A stretch of 64,000 nt of DNA. Source: Allobosea sp. Its GTDB lineage: Bacteria > Pseudomonadota > Alphaproteobacteria > Rhizobiales > Beijerinckiaceae. Made by a program: the position numbers and the translations under genes. This document shows, one piece after another, positions 55,827 to 64,000 of the stretch (within the stretch, counting starts at the first letter, position 1; every line of letters starts with the position of its first letter). Where the stretch lies: assembly GCF_017308075.1 (NCBI RefSeq), contig NZ_JAFKFX010000024.1:186001-250000 (forward strand), given 5' to 3'. The notes beneath the pieces were generated by a model. That model did no database searches, was not told the origin of the DNA, and worked only from the letters and a program-made list of their open reading frames with translations.

Positions 55827-57194
55827 CTACCCCACTCCCAGCGATTTCAGCTTGCGATGAAGAGCTGAGCGCTCCATGCCGATGAATTCCGCCGTGCGCG
55901 AGATGTTGCCCGAGAAGCGGGCGATCTGCGCCATCAGATACTCCCGCTCGAAAATCTCGCGGGCGTCGCGCAGCGGCAGGCTCATCAGCTTTTCGCCGCC
56001 CGCTCCCGACGGCGTGGTCGGCACCATCGCTCCAACCTCGGCCGGCAGCATCTCCACGGTGATCTCGGCACCGGGATCGCCTTTGGTCAGGATCATCAGC
56101 CGCTCGACATTGTTGCGCAGCTCACGGACATTGCCGGGCCATTCATGCGATTGCAGGATCGCCATGGCGTCGCCGCCGATGCGGCGCTTGGGCAGGCCGC
56201 TGGCCACCGAGATCTGCTCCATGAAGAACTCGATCAGCTCGGGCACGTCCTCGCGCCGCTCCGACAGCGCCGGCACCCGGATCGGCACCACGCCGAGGCG
56301 ATGGTAAAGATCCTCGCGCAATTGCCCTTCGGCGATCAGCCTGACGAGATCGCGGCTGCTCGAGGAGATGATCCTGACGTCGACATGAACGCGCGTCGCG
56401 CCGCCGACGCGCTGGAAGTTCTGGTCGACCAGCACGCGCAAGATCCGGTTCTGGGTCTCGCGCGGCATGTCGCCGATCTCGTCGATGTAGAGCGAGCCGC
56501 CATGCGCCTCCTCGAGCGCACCGACCCGGCGCGAGCGCCCCTCGCCGCCTTCGACGCCGAAGAGCTCCTCCTCCATCGTCTCGGGCGTGATCGTCGCCGC
56601 GTTGATCACGATGAACGGGCCGCCGGAACGGGTCGAGGCTTCGTGCAGCGTCCGCGCCGTCAGCTCCTTGCCGCAGCCGGGCTCGCCGGTGATCAGCACG
56701 CGCGCATTGGTCGGCGCCACGCGCTCCAGCGTCTGCCTGAGCTGATTGATCGCGCTCGAACGGCCGACGATCCGGCTCGCCTGGACCGAACGCGTCTTGA
56801 GGTCTCGCACCTCGCGACGCAGTCGCGACGCCTCGAGCGCGCGCTCGGCGACGAGCACCAGCCTGTCGGCCTTGAACGGCTTCTCGATGAAGTCGTAGGC
56901 GCCGTGCTTGATCGCCGAGACCGCGGTCTCGATGTTGCCATGGCCGGAGATCATCACCACGGCGAGCTCGGGATGGCTCTCCTTGATCAGCTCCAGCACC
57001 TGCAACCCGTCGAGCCGGCTGCCCTGCAGCCAGATGTCGAGAAAGACCAGATTCGGCCGCCGCGCGGCGATCGCCGCCAGGGCCTCGTCTGCCGAACCGG
57101 CCTTGCGTGTCCGGTAGCCCTCGTCCTCCAGCAGGCCGGCGACGAGTTCGCGAATATCGGCCTCGTCGTCGACGACGAGAATGTCAGCGCTCAT
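55827..57194 (-). CDS. ntrX: Nitrogen regulation response regulator NtrX
   Basis: Response regulator partner of NtrY, 455 residues. Receiver domain with Asp53 as phosphorylation site; AAA+ domain with Walker A GEPGCGKE (170-177) and Walker B LYIDEIGD; Fis-type helix-turn-helix at the C-terminus (NISRTAEFIGMERSALHRKL). The place of the sigma54-contacting GAFTGA loop reads VEGGEGRSRRVGA (about 213-225), so this motif is missing. The start overlaps the ntrY stop as ATGA. Confidence 0.95.
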   Translation of the reverse strand: MSADILVVDDEADIRELVAGLLEDEGYRTRKAGSADEALAAIAARRPNLVFLDIWLQGSRLDGLQVLELIKESHPELAVVMISGHGNIETAVSAIKHGAYDFIEKPFKADRLVLVAERALEASRLRREVRDLKTRSVQASRIVGRSSAINQLRQTLERVAPTNARVLITGEPGCGKELTARTLHEASTRSGGPFIVINAATITPETMEEELFGVEGGEGRSRRVGALEEAHGGSLYIDEIGDMPRETQNRILRVLVDQNFQRVGGATRVHVDVRIISSSSRDLVRLIAEGQLREDLYHRLGVVPIRVPALSERREDVPELIEFFMEQISVASGLPKRRIGGDAMAILQSHEWPGNVRELRNNVERLMILTKGDPGAEITVEMLPAEVGAMVPTTPSGAGGEKLMSLPLRDAREIFEREYLMAQIARFSGNISRTAEFIGMERSALHRKLKSLGVG

Positions 57195-59440
57195 GCCTTG
57201 GTCCCGTTCATCTGTCCTCCGGCTGTCTCCGCCGGTCTATTGCGCGTTTCTGAGTTCACTTCGCCGCTCTCCGTCGGCCCGGTCTCGACGAACCAGAGCC
57301 TGACATGCGCGCCGCGGGCGCTGTCGGGCCGGTCGAGCAGCTCGATGCCGCCGCCATGGTCCTCGAGGATTTTGCCGACGATGGCGAGGCCGAGACCGGT
57401 GCCGCCGTCGCGGGTCGTCATATAGGGCTCCAGCAGCTTGTGGCGCTGGTCGGCCGGCAGACCCTTGCCGTTGTCGAGGATGTCGATAACGATTCGGCCA
57501 TCGCCGTGGCGTTCCAGGGAGATATCGATGCGGCCCTTGCCGCGCTCCTCGCCCGGCACCGCCTCGATCGCCTCGGTCGCGTTCTTGATGACATTGGTCA
57601 GCGCCTGCGACATCAGCCGACGATCGAACTGGGCGAGCAGCGGCTCGGCCGGCAGGCGATCGGCGATGATGAGTTCGGGATTGCCGACGCGCATCAGGAA
57701 GACGATCTGGCGCACCGTCTCGACGATGTCCTCTCGCGCCAAAGAAGGCTTCGGCATGCGCGCGAAGGAGGAGAATTCGTCGACCATGCGGCGGATATCG
57801 TCGACCTGGCGCACGATCGTCGCCGTGCATTGATCGAAGATCTCCTTGTCCTCGACGATGACCCGGCCGAATTTGCGGCGGATGCGCTCCGCCGAAAGCT
57901 GGATCGGCGTCAGCGGATTCTTGATCTCATGCGCGATCCGGCGCGCCACATCGGCCCAGGCCGCCGTGCGCTGCGCCGTGACGAGATCCGTGATGTCGTC
58001 CAGCGTCACGACCAGTCCGGCACCGGCCCCCTCGCCTTCGCGCACGGCCCGGATGTTGACCATGCGGTCGCGTCCGCCGCGCGTGATCACGACCTGACCG
58101 GAGCTCATGCGTTGGCGATTGGCCATCGCCTCCGAGACGAACTCCGCGACCTCCGGGGCGATCTCGGCGATCGGCTGCCCGAGCAGGCGCCCGCCCGTCC
58201 CGAGCAGAGCGTCGGCGGAGCGGTTGCTGATCGTCACATGCCCGCCCTCGTCCAGGCTGAGCACGCCCGATGAGACGCCGGACAGAACGGTCTCGGTGAA
58301 GCGCCGTCGGCGGTCGATCACCTCGCTCGCGGTCACCAGCCCGTCGCGCTGCCGGCGGAGCTCGGCCGTCATCTTGTTGAAGGTCTCGCCGAGATGGGCG
58401 AGGTCGCCCTCGGCTCGTCGGATCGGCACCTGCACGTAGAAATTGCCGCTGGAGACCTGATCGGTGGCGTGGATCATCCGTCGGATCGGCGCCACCAATC
58501 CATTGGCGAAGTTCAGCCCGAGCCAGCTCGCCGAGAGCAGGAGGATCACCGCGATCAGACCGTACATCGAGGCGAAGGCGATCTGTACGCCTTTGCGACG
58601 CGCATCGATGCCGAGATATTCCACCGCCGCCGCGCGGGCGACCGCCGGAAACTCGACCGCCAGCGGATCGACCTCGCGCGCGACATAAAGAAACGCACCG
58701 TCATAGGAGGCGAGCTTCACCAACGCGCCGAAGATTCGTCCTGTCGACGGCACGACACAGATCGGCTCCGGCGAAGTCTGGGCGTCCTCGAAAGCGGCGG
58801 CATCCGGTTTGCTGGCGCCGCGCAGCACGTCGATATTGGCCCGCACCAGCACAGTGTCCGGCGGCTTCATGATCCAGACCACCGGCAGGCCCAGCGCCGT
58901 GGCGCGCGCCGTCAGGAAATTCTCGAACCAGGGCCGATCCACGTCGAAGGCCGGCTTGGCACGCGCGAGATCGTCCGCCAGCAGGCGGATTTCCCGGCCG
59001 AGCGAGCGGCACTGGTTCGCCGTATAGGCATCGGCGACCTCGACCGACTTGAAGATCACATCGCGCATCCGGTCCGAGAACCAGGGCTCGAGGCCGCGCT
59101 CCAAGGTGACGGTCGCGACCACGGCGACCAGAGCGGCTGGCAGGGCGGCGACGATGCTGAACAGGCTGACGATGCGCACATGCAGGCCGGCGGCCGCGAC
59201 GCCCGCCCGCCGGGCGCGGATCAGGACCGCCGCCTCGATGGCGACAATGACCAGCAGCAGCAGGATCAGGAAGCCGTTGAGGACGAACAGGCCGAGCACG
59301 ACCTCATGGACCGGCGCTACCGGTGTCGCGCCGGCCAGGACGAGGAAGGTCGCAAGCCCGGAAACCAGGGCGAAGCAGACCACCGTCGCCCCGAGCCAGG
59401 CCGAGAAACGCCTGGGAGGCTCTTCCGTACGCGGCGTCAT
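57191..59440 (-). CDS. ntrY: Sensor histidine kinase NtrY
   Basis: Membrane sensor kinase of nitrogen/redox metabolism, 749 residues from the chosen ATG at 59440. Three N-terminal helices (about 18-110) and a fourth near 295-315 enclose a periplasmic domain; then come HAMP (NGLVAPIRRMIHATDQVSSGNF), PAS, HisKA with His504 in [22 protein letters not shown], and HATPase (GTGLGLAIVGKILEDHGG). The frame is open back to 59713, but the extra residues are not family-like and overlap the divergent gene. Confidence 0.94.
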   Translation of the reverse strand: MTPRTEEPPRRFSAWLGATVVCFALVSGLATFLVLAGATPVAPVHEVVLGLFVLNGFLILLLLVIVAIEAAVLIRARRAGVAAAGLHVRIVSLFSIVAALPAALVAVVATVTLERGLEPWFSDRMRDVIFKSVEVADAYTANQCRSLGREIRLLADDLARAKPAFDVDRPWFENFLTARATALGLPVVWIMKPPDTVLVRANIDVLRGASKPDAAAFEDAQTSPEPICVVPSTGRIFGALVKLASYDGAFLYVAREVDPLAVEFPAVARAAAVEYLGIDARRKGVQIAFASMYGLIAVILLLSASWLGLNFANGLVAPIRRMIHATDQVSSGNFYVQVPIRRAEGDLAHLGETFNKMTAELRRQRDGLVTASEVIDRRRRFTETVLSGVSSGVLSLDEGGHVTISNRSADALLGTGGRLLGQPIAEIAPEVAEFVSEAMANRQRMSSGQVVITRGGRDRMVNIRAVREGEGAGAGLVVTLDDITDLVTAQRTAAWADVARRIAHEIKNPLTPIQLSAERIRRKFGRVIVEDKEIFDQCTATIVRQVDDIRRMVDEFSSFARMPKPSLAREDIVETVRQIVFLMRVGNPELIIADRLPAEPLLAQFDRRLMSQALTNVIKNATEAIEAVPGEERGKGRIDISLERHGDGRIVIDILDNGKGLPADQRHKLLEPYMTTRDGGTGLGLAIVGKILEDHGGGIELLDRPDSARGAHVRLWFVETGPTESGEVNSETRNRPAETAGGQMNGTKA

Positions 59441-59550
59441 GCGAAGGTCGCCGATCGAGGCAGTCAAGACGAGGTCGAAGCTCCTTGGACGCCCCCCGTC
59501 GGAATGCGGGCCGGGCGAACGGACGCTGTGATGCGCCGCCGCAACGGTGT

Positions 59551-59565
59551 TGTCAAAATATGACA
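59551..59565. promoter_or_regulatory. Small palindrome in the ntrY / DUF4239 divergent region
   Basis: TGTCAAAATATGACA is a perfect inverted repeat with 5-base arms in an AT-rich spot about 110 bases upstream of ntrY. A GGCAAGG/CCTTGCC hairpin (59568-59588) adjoins it. Possible operator for ntrYX or the DUF4239 gene; no binding protein is suggested. Confidence 0.35.
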
Positions 59566-59692
59566 CGGGCAAGGCAGGAAACCTTGCCGGCAGGAGCTCC
59601 GTGAAAGCCAATCTGTTGAAGCCCGGATAGGGCTCTATACCCCCTCGCAGACTGTCTCTAGCCTGTGCATAAGACGGATCCCAGAGGCCATC

Positions 59693-60493
59693 ATGCTCAT
59701 CGCCTTCCATCAACTACCGTTGGCCGCGATGTTCCTGGTCGTCTGGTCGATCAGCACTGCGATCTGCTGGCTGCTAATCGGCTTCGTCCGGTTCGCCGTG
59801 CCGCGCATGGGCTACCGGTTGAGCGAGCCGCTGCCGATTCGCGATTCCCTCATCAATGCCTGCGGCGCGCTCTTTGCCCTGATCGTCGCCTTCTCGGCGG
59901 CCGGCATCTGGAACGACGCCGTCTCCGCCCGCACTGCGGTTCAGCGCGAGGCCGATGCCGTCGAGAACGCCTTGGTCGTTTCGGCCGGCTTGCCGGACGA
60001 GGTGCAGATCCGGTTGAACGGTGGTCTGCAAGCCTATCTCAAGGAGGTCATCGCGACGGACTGGCCAGCCATGGCCAGGAGCACGCCGCTCGACGACAAG
60101 GTCTACGATCAGTCGGAAAAGCACCTGCTTGGCGCGATCGACCTGATCGCCCGGCAGAATCGCGCGCTGGGCGACGGGACGAGCTATTCACCGCTGCTCG
60201 GTCAATTGCTGGAGATCCGGCACGCCCGGCTCGCCCGCCTCGCAGCCTCCCGGGCTGGGACGACATGGGCGCAATGGAGCGCGATGTGGCTGATATCGAC
60301 GGCGACTCTGCTATTGATCATTATCTGCCACAGCCACACCTTCCGCATGCAGATCCTGGCATCGCAGATCTATGTGCTGGTCGCCGCCGCGGCCTATTTC
60401 GTGGTCCTGGCACATGACAGGCCGTTCGTCGGCAAGATATCGATCCAGCCGATCGCCATGCAGGGGCTCGTAACGCAGTCGGCTGCGAAGTGA
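59693..60493 (+). CDS. DUF4239 (bestrophin-like) membrane protein
   Basis: A 266-residue membrane protein with two N-terminal helices (about 10-32 and 52-72), a soluble domain and two C-terminal helices (about 198-216 and 222-242), the DUF4239 layout. SLINACGALFALIVAFSAAGIWNDA is the conserved second-helix region with N and D. Function unknown. It is the only plus-strand gene in the nitrogen cluster, divergent from ntrY and convergent with ntrC (77 bases apart), so it looks inserted between ntrBC and ntrYX. Confidence 0.85.
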   Translation: MLIAFHQLPLAAMFLVVWSISTAICWLLIGFVRFAVPRMGYRLSEPLPIRDSLINACGALFALIVAFSAAGIWNDAVSARTAVQREADAVENALVVSAGLPDEVQIRLNGGLQAYLKEVIATDWPAMARSTPLDDKVYDQSEKHLLGAIDLIARQNRALGDGTSYSPLLGQLLEIRHARLARLAASRAGTTWAQWSAMWLISTATLLLIIICHSHTFRMQILASQIYVLVAAAAYFVVLAHDRPFVGKISIQPIAMQGLVTQSAAK

Positions 60494-60570
60494 CTGGCTT
60501 GGAGCGCCTTCTGTGCGCCAAGCGCCACCCTGTTCGCTCGAAAAATGCTCCATCACTTTCGCCCGCAGCC

Positions 60571-62022
60571 TCAACGCGGCGAGCGCACCACCTGCATGTC
60601 GAGCTCGCGGATCTTCTTGCGCAGGGTATTGCGGTTGAGGCCGAGCAGCTCGGCGGCCCGGATCTGGTTGCCGCGGGTCGCCGCCAGCGCCGCCGCGATC
60701 AAAGGCGGCTCGATCTCGCGCAGGATACGGTGATAGAGCCCCGGAGGCGGGACATGATCGCCGAAACCCGAAAAATACTGGGTGAGATGACGCTCCATCG
60801 AGCCTGAAAGCGTCTCCGCGCGCTCCGGCCCGCCGCCGGCGCCGGCATAGTTCGGCGTCGCCGCGGCAGGTTGCAGCTCCGCCTCGACGATCGGGGCCGT
60901 GATCGTCTCCTGCGGATAGAGTGCCGCCAGCCGCCGGACGAGGTTTTCCAGCTCGCGGACATTGCCCGGCCAGCGATAGCGCCGCATCACGTCCATCGCC
61001 TCGGAATCGATCTGCTTGCGCGGCAGGCCTTCCTTCTCGACCAGGCCGAAGAAATGGCGGACGAGGTCCGGCACGTCCTCGACCCGCTCGCGCAGCGGCG
61101 GCAGGCGGATCGGCACGACGTTCAGCCGGAAAAACAGATCCTCGCGGAACAGCCCATGCGCGATCGAGATGCGCAGATCCTTGTTGGTCGCGGCGACGAT
61201 GCGGACATTGGTCTTGATCGGCGTGCGCCCCCCGACCGTGGTGTATTCGCCCTGCTGGAGTACGCGCAGCAGCCGCGTCTGGGCCTCCATCGGCATATCG
61301 CCGATCTCGTCGAGGAAGAGCGTGCCGCCCTCGGCCTGCTCGAAGCGCCCGGAGGAGCGGGTCAGCGCCCCGGTGAAGGCGCCCTTCTCATGGCCGAACA
61401 GCTCGGACTCGATCAGGTCCTTCGGGATCGCCGCCATGTTGATCGCGACGAAGGGCCCGTTGCGGCGCTTGCCGTAATCGTGGAGCGCCCGCGCCACCAG
61501 CTCCTTGCCGGTCCCGGATTCGCCGTTGATCATCACGGTGAGGTCGATCGGCATCAGCCGTGCCAGCGCGCGGTAGACGTCCTGCATGGCCGGCGAGCGG
61601 CCGATCAGCGGGATGTCGTCGGGCTCAGCCGCGTGCCCGCGCCCAACCTCGCCGCGCGGGCGCGACAGGGCGCGGCCGACGATCGCGACCAGTTCCTTCA
61701 GGTCGAAAGGCTTGGGCAGATATTCATAGGCGCCGCGCTCGGAGGCCTTGATCGCGGTCATGAAGGTGTTCTGCGCGCTCATCACGATGATCGGCAGCTC
61801 GGGCCGAACCCGCTTGATCCGCGGCAGCAGATCGAAAGCGTTGCCGTCGGGCATGACGACGTCGGTGATGATCAGGTCGCCGAGCCCCTGGGCCGCCCAG
61901 GTCCACAAGGTTGCCGCCTGTCCGGTGGTTCTGACCTCGTAGCCGGCGCGAGCGAGCGCCTGGTTGAGGACCGTGCGGATGGCGGCGTCGTCATCCGCGA
62001 TGAGAATGTTACCCGTCGGCAT
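60571..62022 (-). CDS. ntrC: Nitrogen regulation response regulator NtrC
   Basis: Sigma54-dependent activator of nitrogen-starvation genes, 483 residues. Receiver with Asp54 in [13 protein letters not shown]+ domain with Walker A GESGTGKE and intact EKGAFTGA loop, Walker [10 protein letters not shown], and C-terminal Fis-type helix-turn-helix ([21 protein letters not shown]). The ATG at 62022 gives the family N-terminus; the longer frame does not. It follows ntrB by 23 bases. Confidence 0.97.
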   Translation of the reverse strand: MPTGNILIADDDAAIRTVLNQALARAGYEVRTTGQAATLWTWAAQGLGDLIITDVVMPDGNAFDLLPRIKRVRPELPIIVMSAQNTFMTAIKASERGAYEYLPKPFDLKELVAIVGRALSRPRGEVGRGHAAEPDDIPLIGRSPAMQDVYRALARLMPIDLTVMINGESGTGKELVARALHDYGKRRNGPFVAINMAAIPKDLIESELFGHEKGAFTGALTRSSGRFEQAEGGTLFLDEIGDMPMEAQTRLLRVLQQGEYTTVGGRTPIKTNVRIVAATNKDLRISIAHGLFREDLFFRLNVVPIRLPPLRERVEDVPDLVRHFFGLVEKEGLPRKQIDSEAMDVMRRYRWPGNVRELENLVRRLAALYPQETITAPIVEAELQPAAATPNYAGAGGGPERAETLSGSMERHLTQYFSGFGDHVPPPGLYHRILREIEPPLIAAALAATRGNQIRAAELLGLNRNTLRKKIRELDMQVVRSPR

Positions 62023-62045
62023 GCAGCTCTGCTTCCTGGTGGCGC

Positions 62046-63188
62046 TTAGCCTGCCTGACGCTCGCGCGCTTCGTGCAGGGGCAGTCGGATCCGAAATGTC
62101 GTACGTCGCGGCACGGACTCGCACTCGACGATTCCGCCGTGATCGCCGATCACCTTGGCGACGAGTGCAAGTCCAAGGCCACTGCCCTGAGCCTTGGTGG
62201 TGACGAAGGGATCGAACAGATGGGCGTGCAGATCGGCAGGGACGCCCGGGCCGTTGTCGCGCACGCCGATCTCCAGCGGCAGAGCAAGCCGCGCATGCGA
62301 TCCCGGCGCCTGCATGCGGATGCCCGGCCGATAGGCTGTGGTCAGCGTGATCTCGCCGTCGATCGCATCGGAGCCGATCGCTTCGGCGGCGTTCTTGACC
62401 AGATTGAGCAGCACCTGGACGAGCTGATCGCGGCTGCCGGAGACCGGCGGCAGAGACGGGTCATAGGCCTCACTGAAACGGATATGCCGTGCGAAGCCCG
62501 ACTGCGCCAGCCGCTTCACATGGTCGAGCACGTCATGGACGTTGACCGGGCCGCGCTCGCTCGGCCGCTCGTCGCCGAACAATTCGACGCGCTCGACCAG
62601 CTTCACGATCCGGTCGGCCTCGTCGCAGATCAGCTGCGTCAGCAACCGGTCTTCATCCGGCACCGAGGTCTCGAGGAGTTGCGCTGCGCCGCGAATGCCG
62701 GAGAGCGGGTTCTTGATCTCATGCGCCAGCATCGCGCCGAGCGCGGTGATCGAGCGGGCTGCTCCGCGATGCGTCAACTGCCTGTCCATTTTTTCGGCAA
62801 TTGTCCGTTCTTGCAGCAGAAGCACCACCGCTTCCGGCTGCCCCGGCAGCGGCGAGGCGAAGACATCGACGATCCGGTCGAGCCCGAGCCGGGGCGAGCC
62901 GAGTTCGAGCCGATACTCGCTGACGCCGGCGCCGCGCCGCTGAACCTCGTCGACGAGGGCCAGGACCGGCGAACCGAAGGCGATCAGATCCTGGAGCCGC
63001 TGGCGCTTCAGCACCACGGCGCTGGCCTGGAAGAAATCCTCGGCTGCCGTATTGGCATAGAGCACGGCATGCTCCTCCCCGACCACGACGACCGGCATCG
63101 GCAGCACATTGAGCGCCTGGATCTCGAGAGAATCGAACAATGCGCCGCCCGGCGTCTCTCTGCTTTCGCCGAATATCGCCATGGTCAT
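62046..63188 (-). CDS. ntrB: Nitrogen regulation sensor kinase NtrB
   Basis: Soluble sensor kinase of NtrC, normally controlled by PII. The 380-residue protein has a PAS domain (about 25-130), HisKA with His156 in [20 protein letters not shown] and an HATPase domain ([29 protein letters not shown]). AGGGGA lies upstream of the ATG at 63188; an ATG two codons later is possible. It is 19 bases from dusB and forms the usual dusB-ntrB-ntrC operon. Confidence 0.97.
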   Translation of the reverse strand: MTMAIFGESRETPGGALFDSLEIQALNVLPMPVVVVGEEHAVLYANTAAEDFFQASAVVLKRQRLQDLIAFGSPVLALVDEVQRRGAGVSEYRLELGSPRLGLDRIVDVFASPLPGQPEAVVLLLQERTIAEKMDRQLTHRGAARSITALGAMLAHEIKNPLSGIRGAAQLLETSVPDEDRLLTQLICDEADRIVKLVERVELFGDERPSERGPVNVHDVLDHVKRLAQSGFARHIRFSEAYDPSLPPVSGSRDQLVQVLLNLVKNAAEAIGSDAIDGEITLTTAYRPGIRMQAPGSHARLALPLEIGVRDNGPGVPADLHAHLFDPFVTTKAQGSGLGLALVAKVIGDHGGIVECESVPRRTTFRIRLPLHEARERQAG

Positions 63189-63207
63189 ACGCGGTTTCCC
63201 CTGTGGT

Positions 63208-64000
63208 TCAGGCGGCTGCGCCGAGGCGCTCGGTCGAAAACAGACGGCCGAGCGCCGCGAGCGCGCGGGACGGCTCGACCGTGGTCAGGAGCTCGCGCCG
63301 GGCCTGCTCATCGGGCTCGAGCCCGCAGGCCAGCGCCTCGTCGGCATAGGCGGCCAGATGCTTGCGGGCATGGCGGACGCCGACCTCCCGCCCCATCAGC
63401 GACAGCAGGCCCTCATAATGCTCGCGCGCCAATTCGGCCTTGGTCTCGACGGCGATCGCCTCGGGCTCGCGTCCGGCGAGCATCGCGCCGATCTGGCCGG
63501 GCAGCCAGGGACGTCCCAGCGCGGCACGGCCGATCATCACATAATCGGCGCCGGACTGTTCGAGGCAGTCGCGCGCCTGCGCCGCGGTCGCGATGTCTCC
63601 ATTGGCCACCAGCGGAAAGGCACCTGCGGCGCGTACCGGCGCGATCGCCGCCCAATCGGCGACGCCCTTGTAGAATTGCTGGCGCGTGCGGCCATGCACG
63701 GTGATCGCCGCAGCCCCGGCCGCGACGGCACGCCGTGCGAGCTCAGGCGCATTGCGCGAGGCATCGTCCCAACCCAGCCGCATCTTGACGGTGACGGGCA
63801 CCTTCACGGCCGCGACCACGGCCTCGACCAACCCGATCGCATGGTCGAGATCGCGCATCAGCGCCGAGCCGGCCCAGCCTCCGACGACCTTCTTGGCCGG
63901 GCAGCCCATATTGATGTCGACGATCTCGGCTCCCGAGGCTTCGGCGACCTGCGCCGCTTCGGCGAGCCAGCGCGCCTCGCAGCCGGCGAGCTGCACCACA
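63208..64000 (-). CDS. dusB: tRNA-dihydrouridine synthase DusB (NifR3), N-terminus cut by window edge
   Basis: FMN-dependent enzyme reducing uridine in tRNA. The visible 264 residues include [49 protein letters not shown] and [12 protein letters not shown], the conserved FMN and tRNA-binding segments of the family. The gene enters from the right edge, so the N-terminal part is missing. It is the first known gene of the dusB-ntrBC operon, an order shared across alphaproteobacteria. Confidence 0.95.
   Translation of the reverse strand, partial: VVQLAGCEARWLAEAAQVAEASGAEIVDINMGCPAKKVVGGWAGSALMRDLDHAIGLVEAVVAAVKVPVTVKMRLGWDDASRNAPELARRAVAAGAAAITVHGRTRQQFYKGVADWAAIAPVRAAGAFPLVANGDIATAAQARDCLEQSGADYVMIGRAALGRPWLPGQIGAMLAGREPEAIAVETKAELAREHYEGLLSLMGREVGVRHARKHLAAYADEALACGLEPDEQARRELLTTVEPSRALAALGRLFSTERLGAAA

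Noticed and set aside
60498-60522. Terminator between DUF4239 and ntrC
   Set aside because: CTTGGAGCGC/GCGCCAAG forms only a bulged stem without a T-run; too weak to list as a feature.

Overview
The window is a GC-rich chromosomal segment of an alphaproteobacterium, most likely order Hyphomicrobiales (Rhizobiales) and plausibly Bosea or a close relative. The main reasons are the order dusB-ntrB-ntrC-ntrY-ntrX-hfq-hflX, the cysteine-biosynthesis-linked DUF2849 and DUF934 genes around cysI, two DUF2865 proteins, and a malyl-CoA lyase-type enzyme. The genus is an inference; the class is well supported. I see no insertion sequence, prophage, integrase or CRISPR array. The two window edges cut tmk (left) and dusB (right).

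Layout. 1-4.1 kb: tmk, a penicillin-binding carboxypeptidase, an RlpA-like protein, tRNA-Ser(TGA), a thioesterase and a small membrane protein. 4.3-12.4 kb: a complete potassium P-type ATPase operon (a 27-residue microprotein, kdpF, kdpA, kdpB, kdpC) running into its sensor and regulator kdpD-kdpE. 12.5-22.2 kb: sulfur assimilation in two transcription blocks. Block 1 is DUF2849, cysI, DUF934, a 55-residue membrane protein and cysG. Block 2 is a sulfate-binding protein, cysT, cysW, cysA, an OsmC protein and a tandem rhodanese. Each block is preceded by the same 18-bp palindrome. 22.4-31.5 kb: rimO, uncharacterised membrane proteins, a quinone oxidoreductase divergent from a SulP transporter, a UbiH-type hydroxylase, and an AEC transporter followed by a CaiB/BaiF protein. 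31.7-35.8 kb: a Crp/Fnr regulator divergent from two tandem globin-coupled chemotaxis transducers. 35.9-38.6 kb: ornithine cyclodeaminase divergent from an Lrp/AsnC regulator, then a DMT exporter of lower GC. 38.9-45.1 kb: tRNA-Glu(TTC), recJ, an MFS exporter, a secreted protein, guaB and a MAPEG protein. 45.4-49.8 kb: an RND efflux adaptor and pump. 49.9-53.8 kb: two DUF2865 paralogues, a malyl-CoA lyase-type enzyme and hspQ. 54-64 kb: the nitrogen regulation cluster on the minus strand, interrupted by one plus-strand DUF4239 gene.

How the genes work together. The kdp block is a potassium-starvation import system with its own two-component control. The cys blocks import sulfate or thiosulfate, reduce sulfite with a sirohaem enzyme whose cofactor is made by CysG, and end in two sulfur/peroxide-handling enzymes. 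ntrBC and ntrYX sense nitrogen status, and hfq-hflX are the usual neighbours downstream. The globin-coupled transducers probably provide oxygen-responsive chemotaxis.

The strongest leads are the palindrome shared by both cys promoters, together with the uncharacterised partner proteins there; a 12-codon AT-rich island exactly over the radical-SAM cysteine motif of rimO; a long AT-rich dyad before the malyl-CoA lyase gene; and the Kdp microprotein. All positions were read by eye from the sequence; no search, fold or alignment was run.
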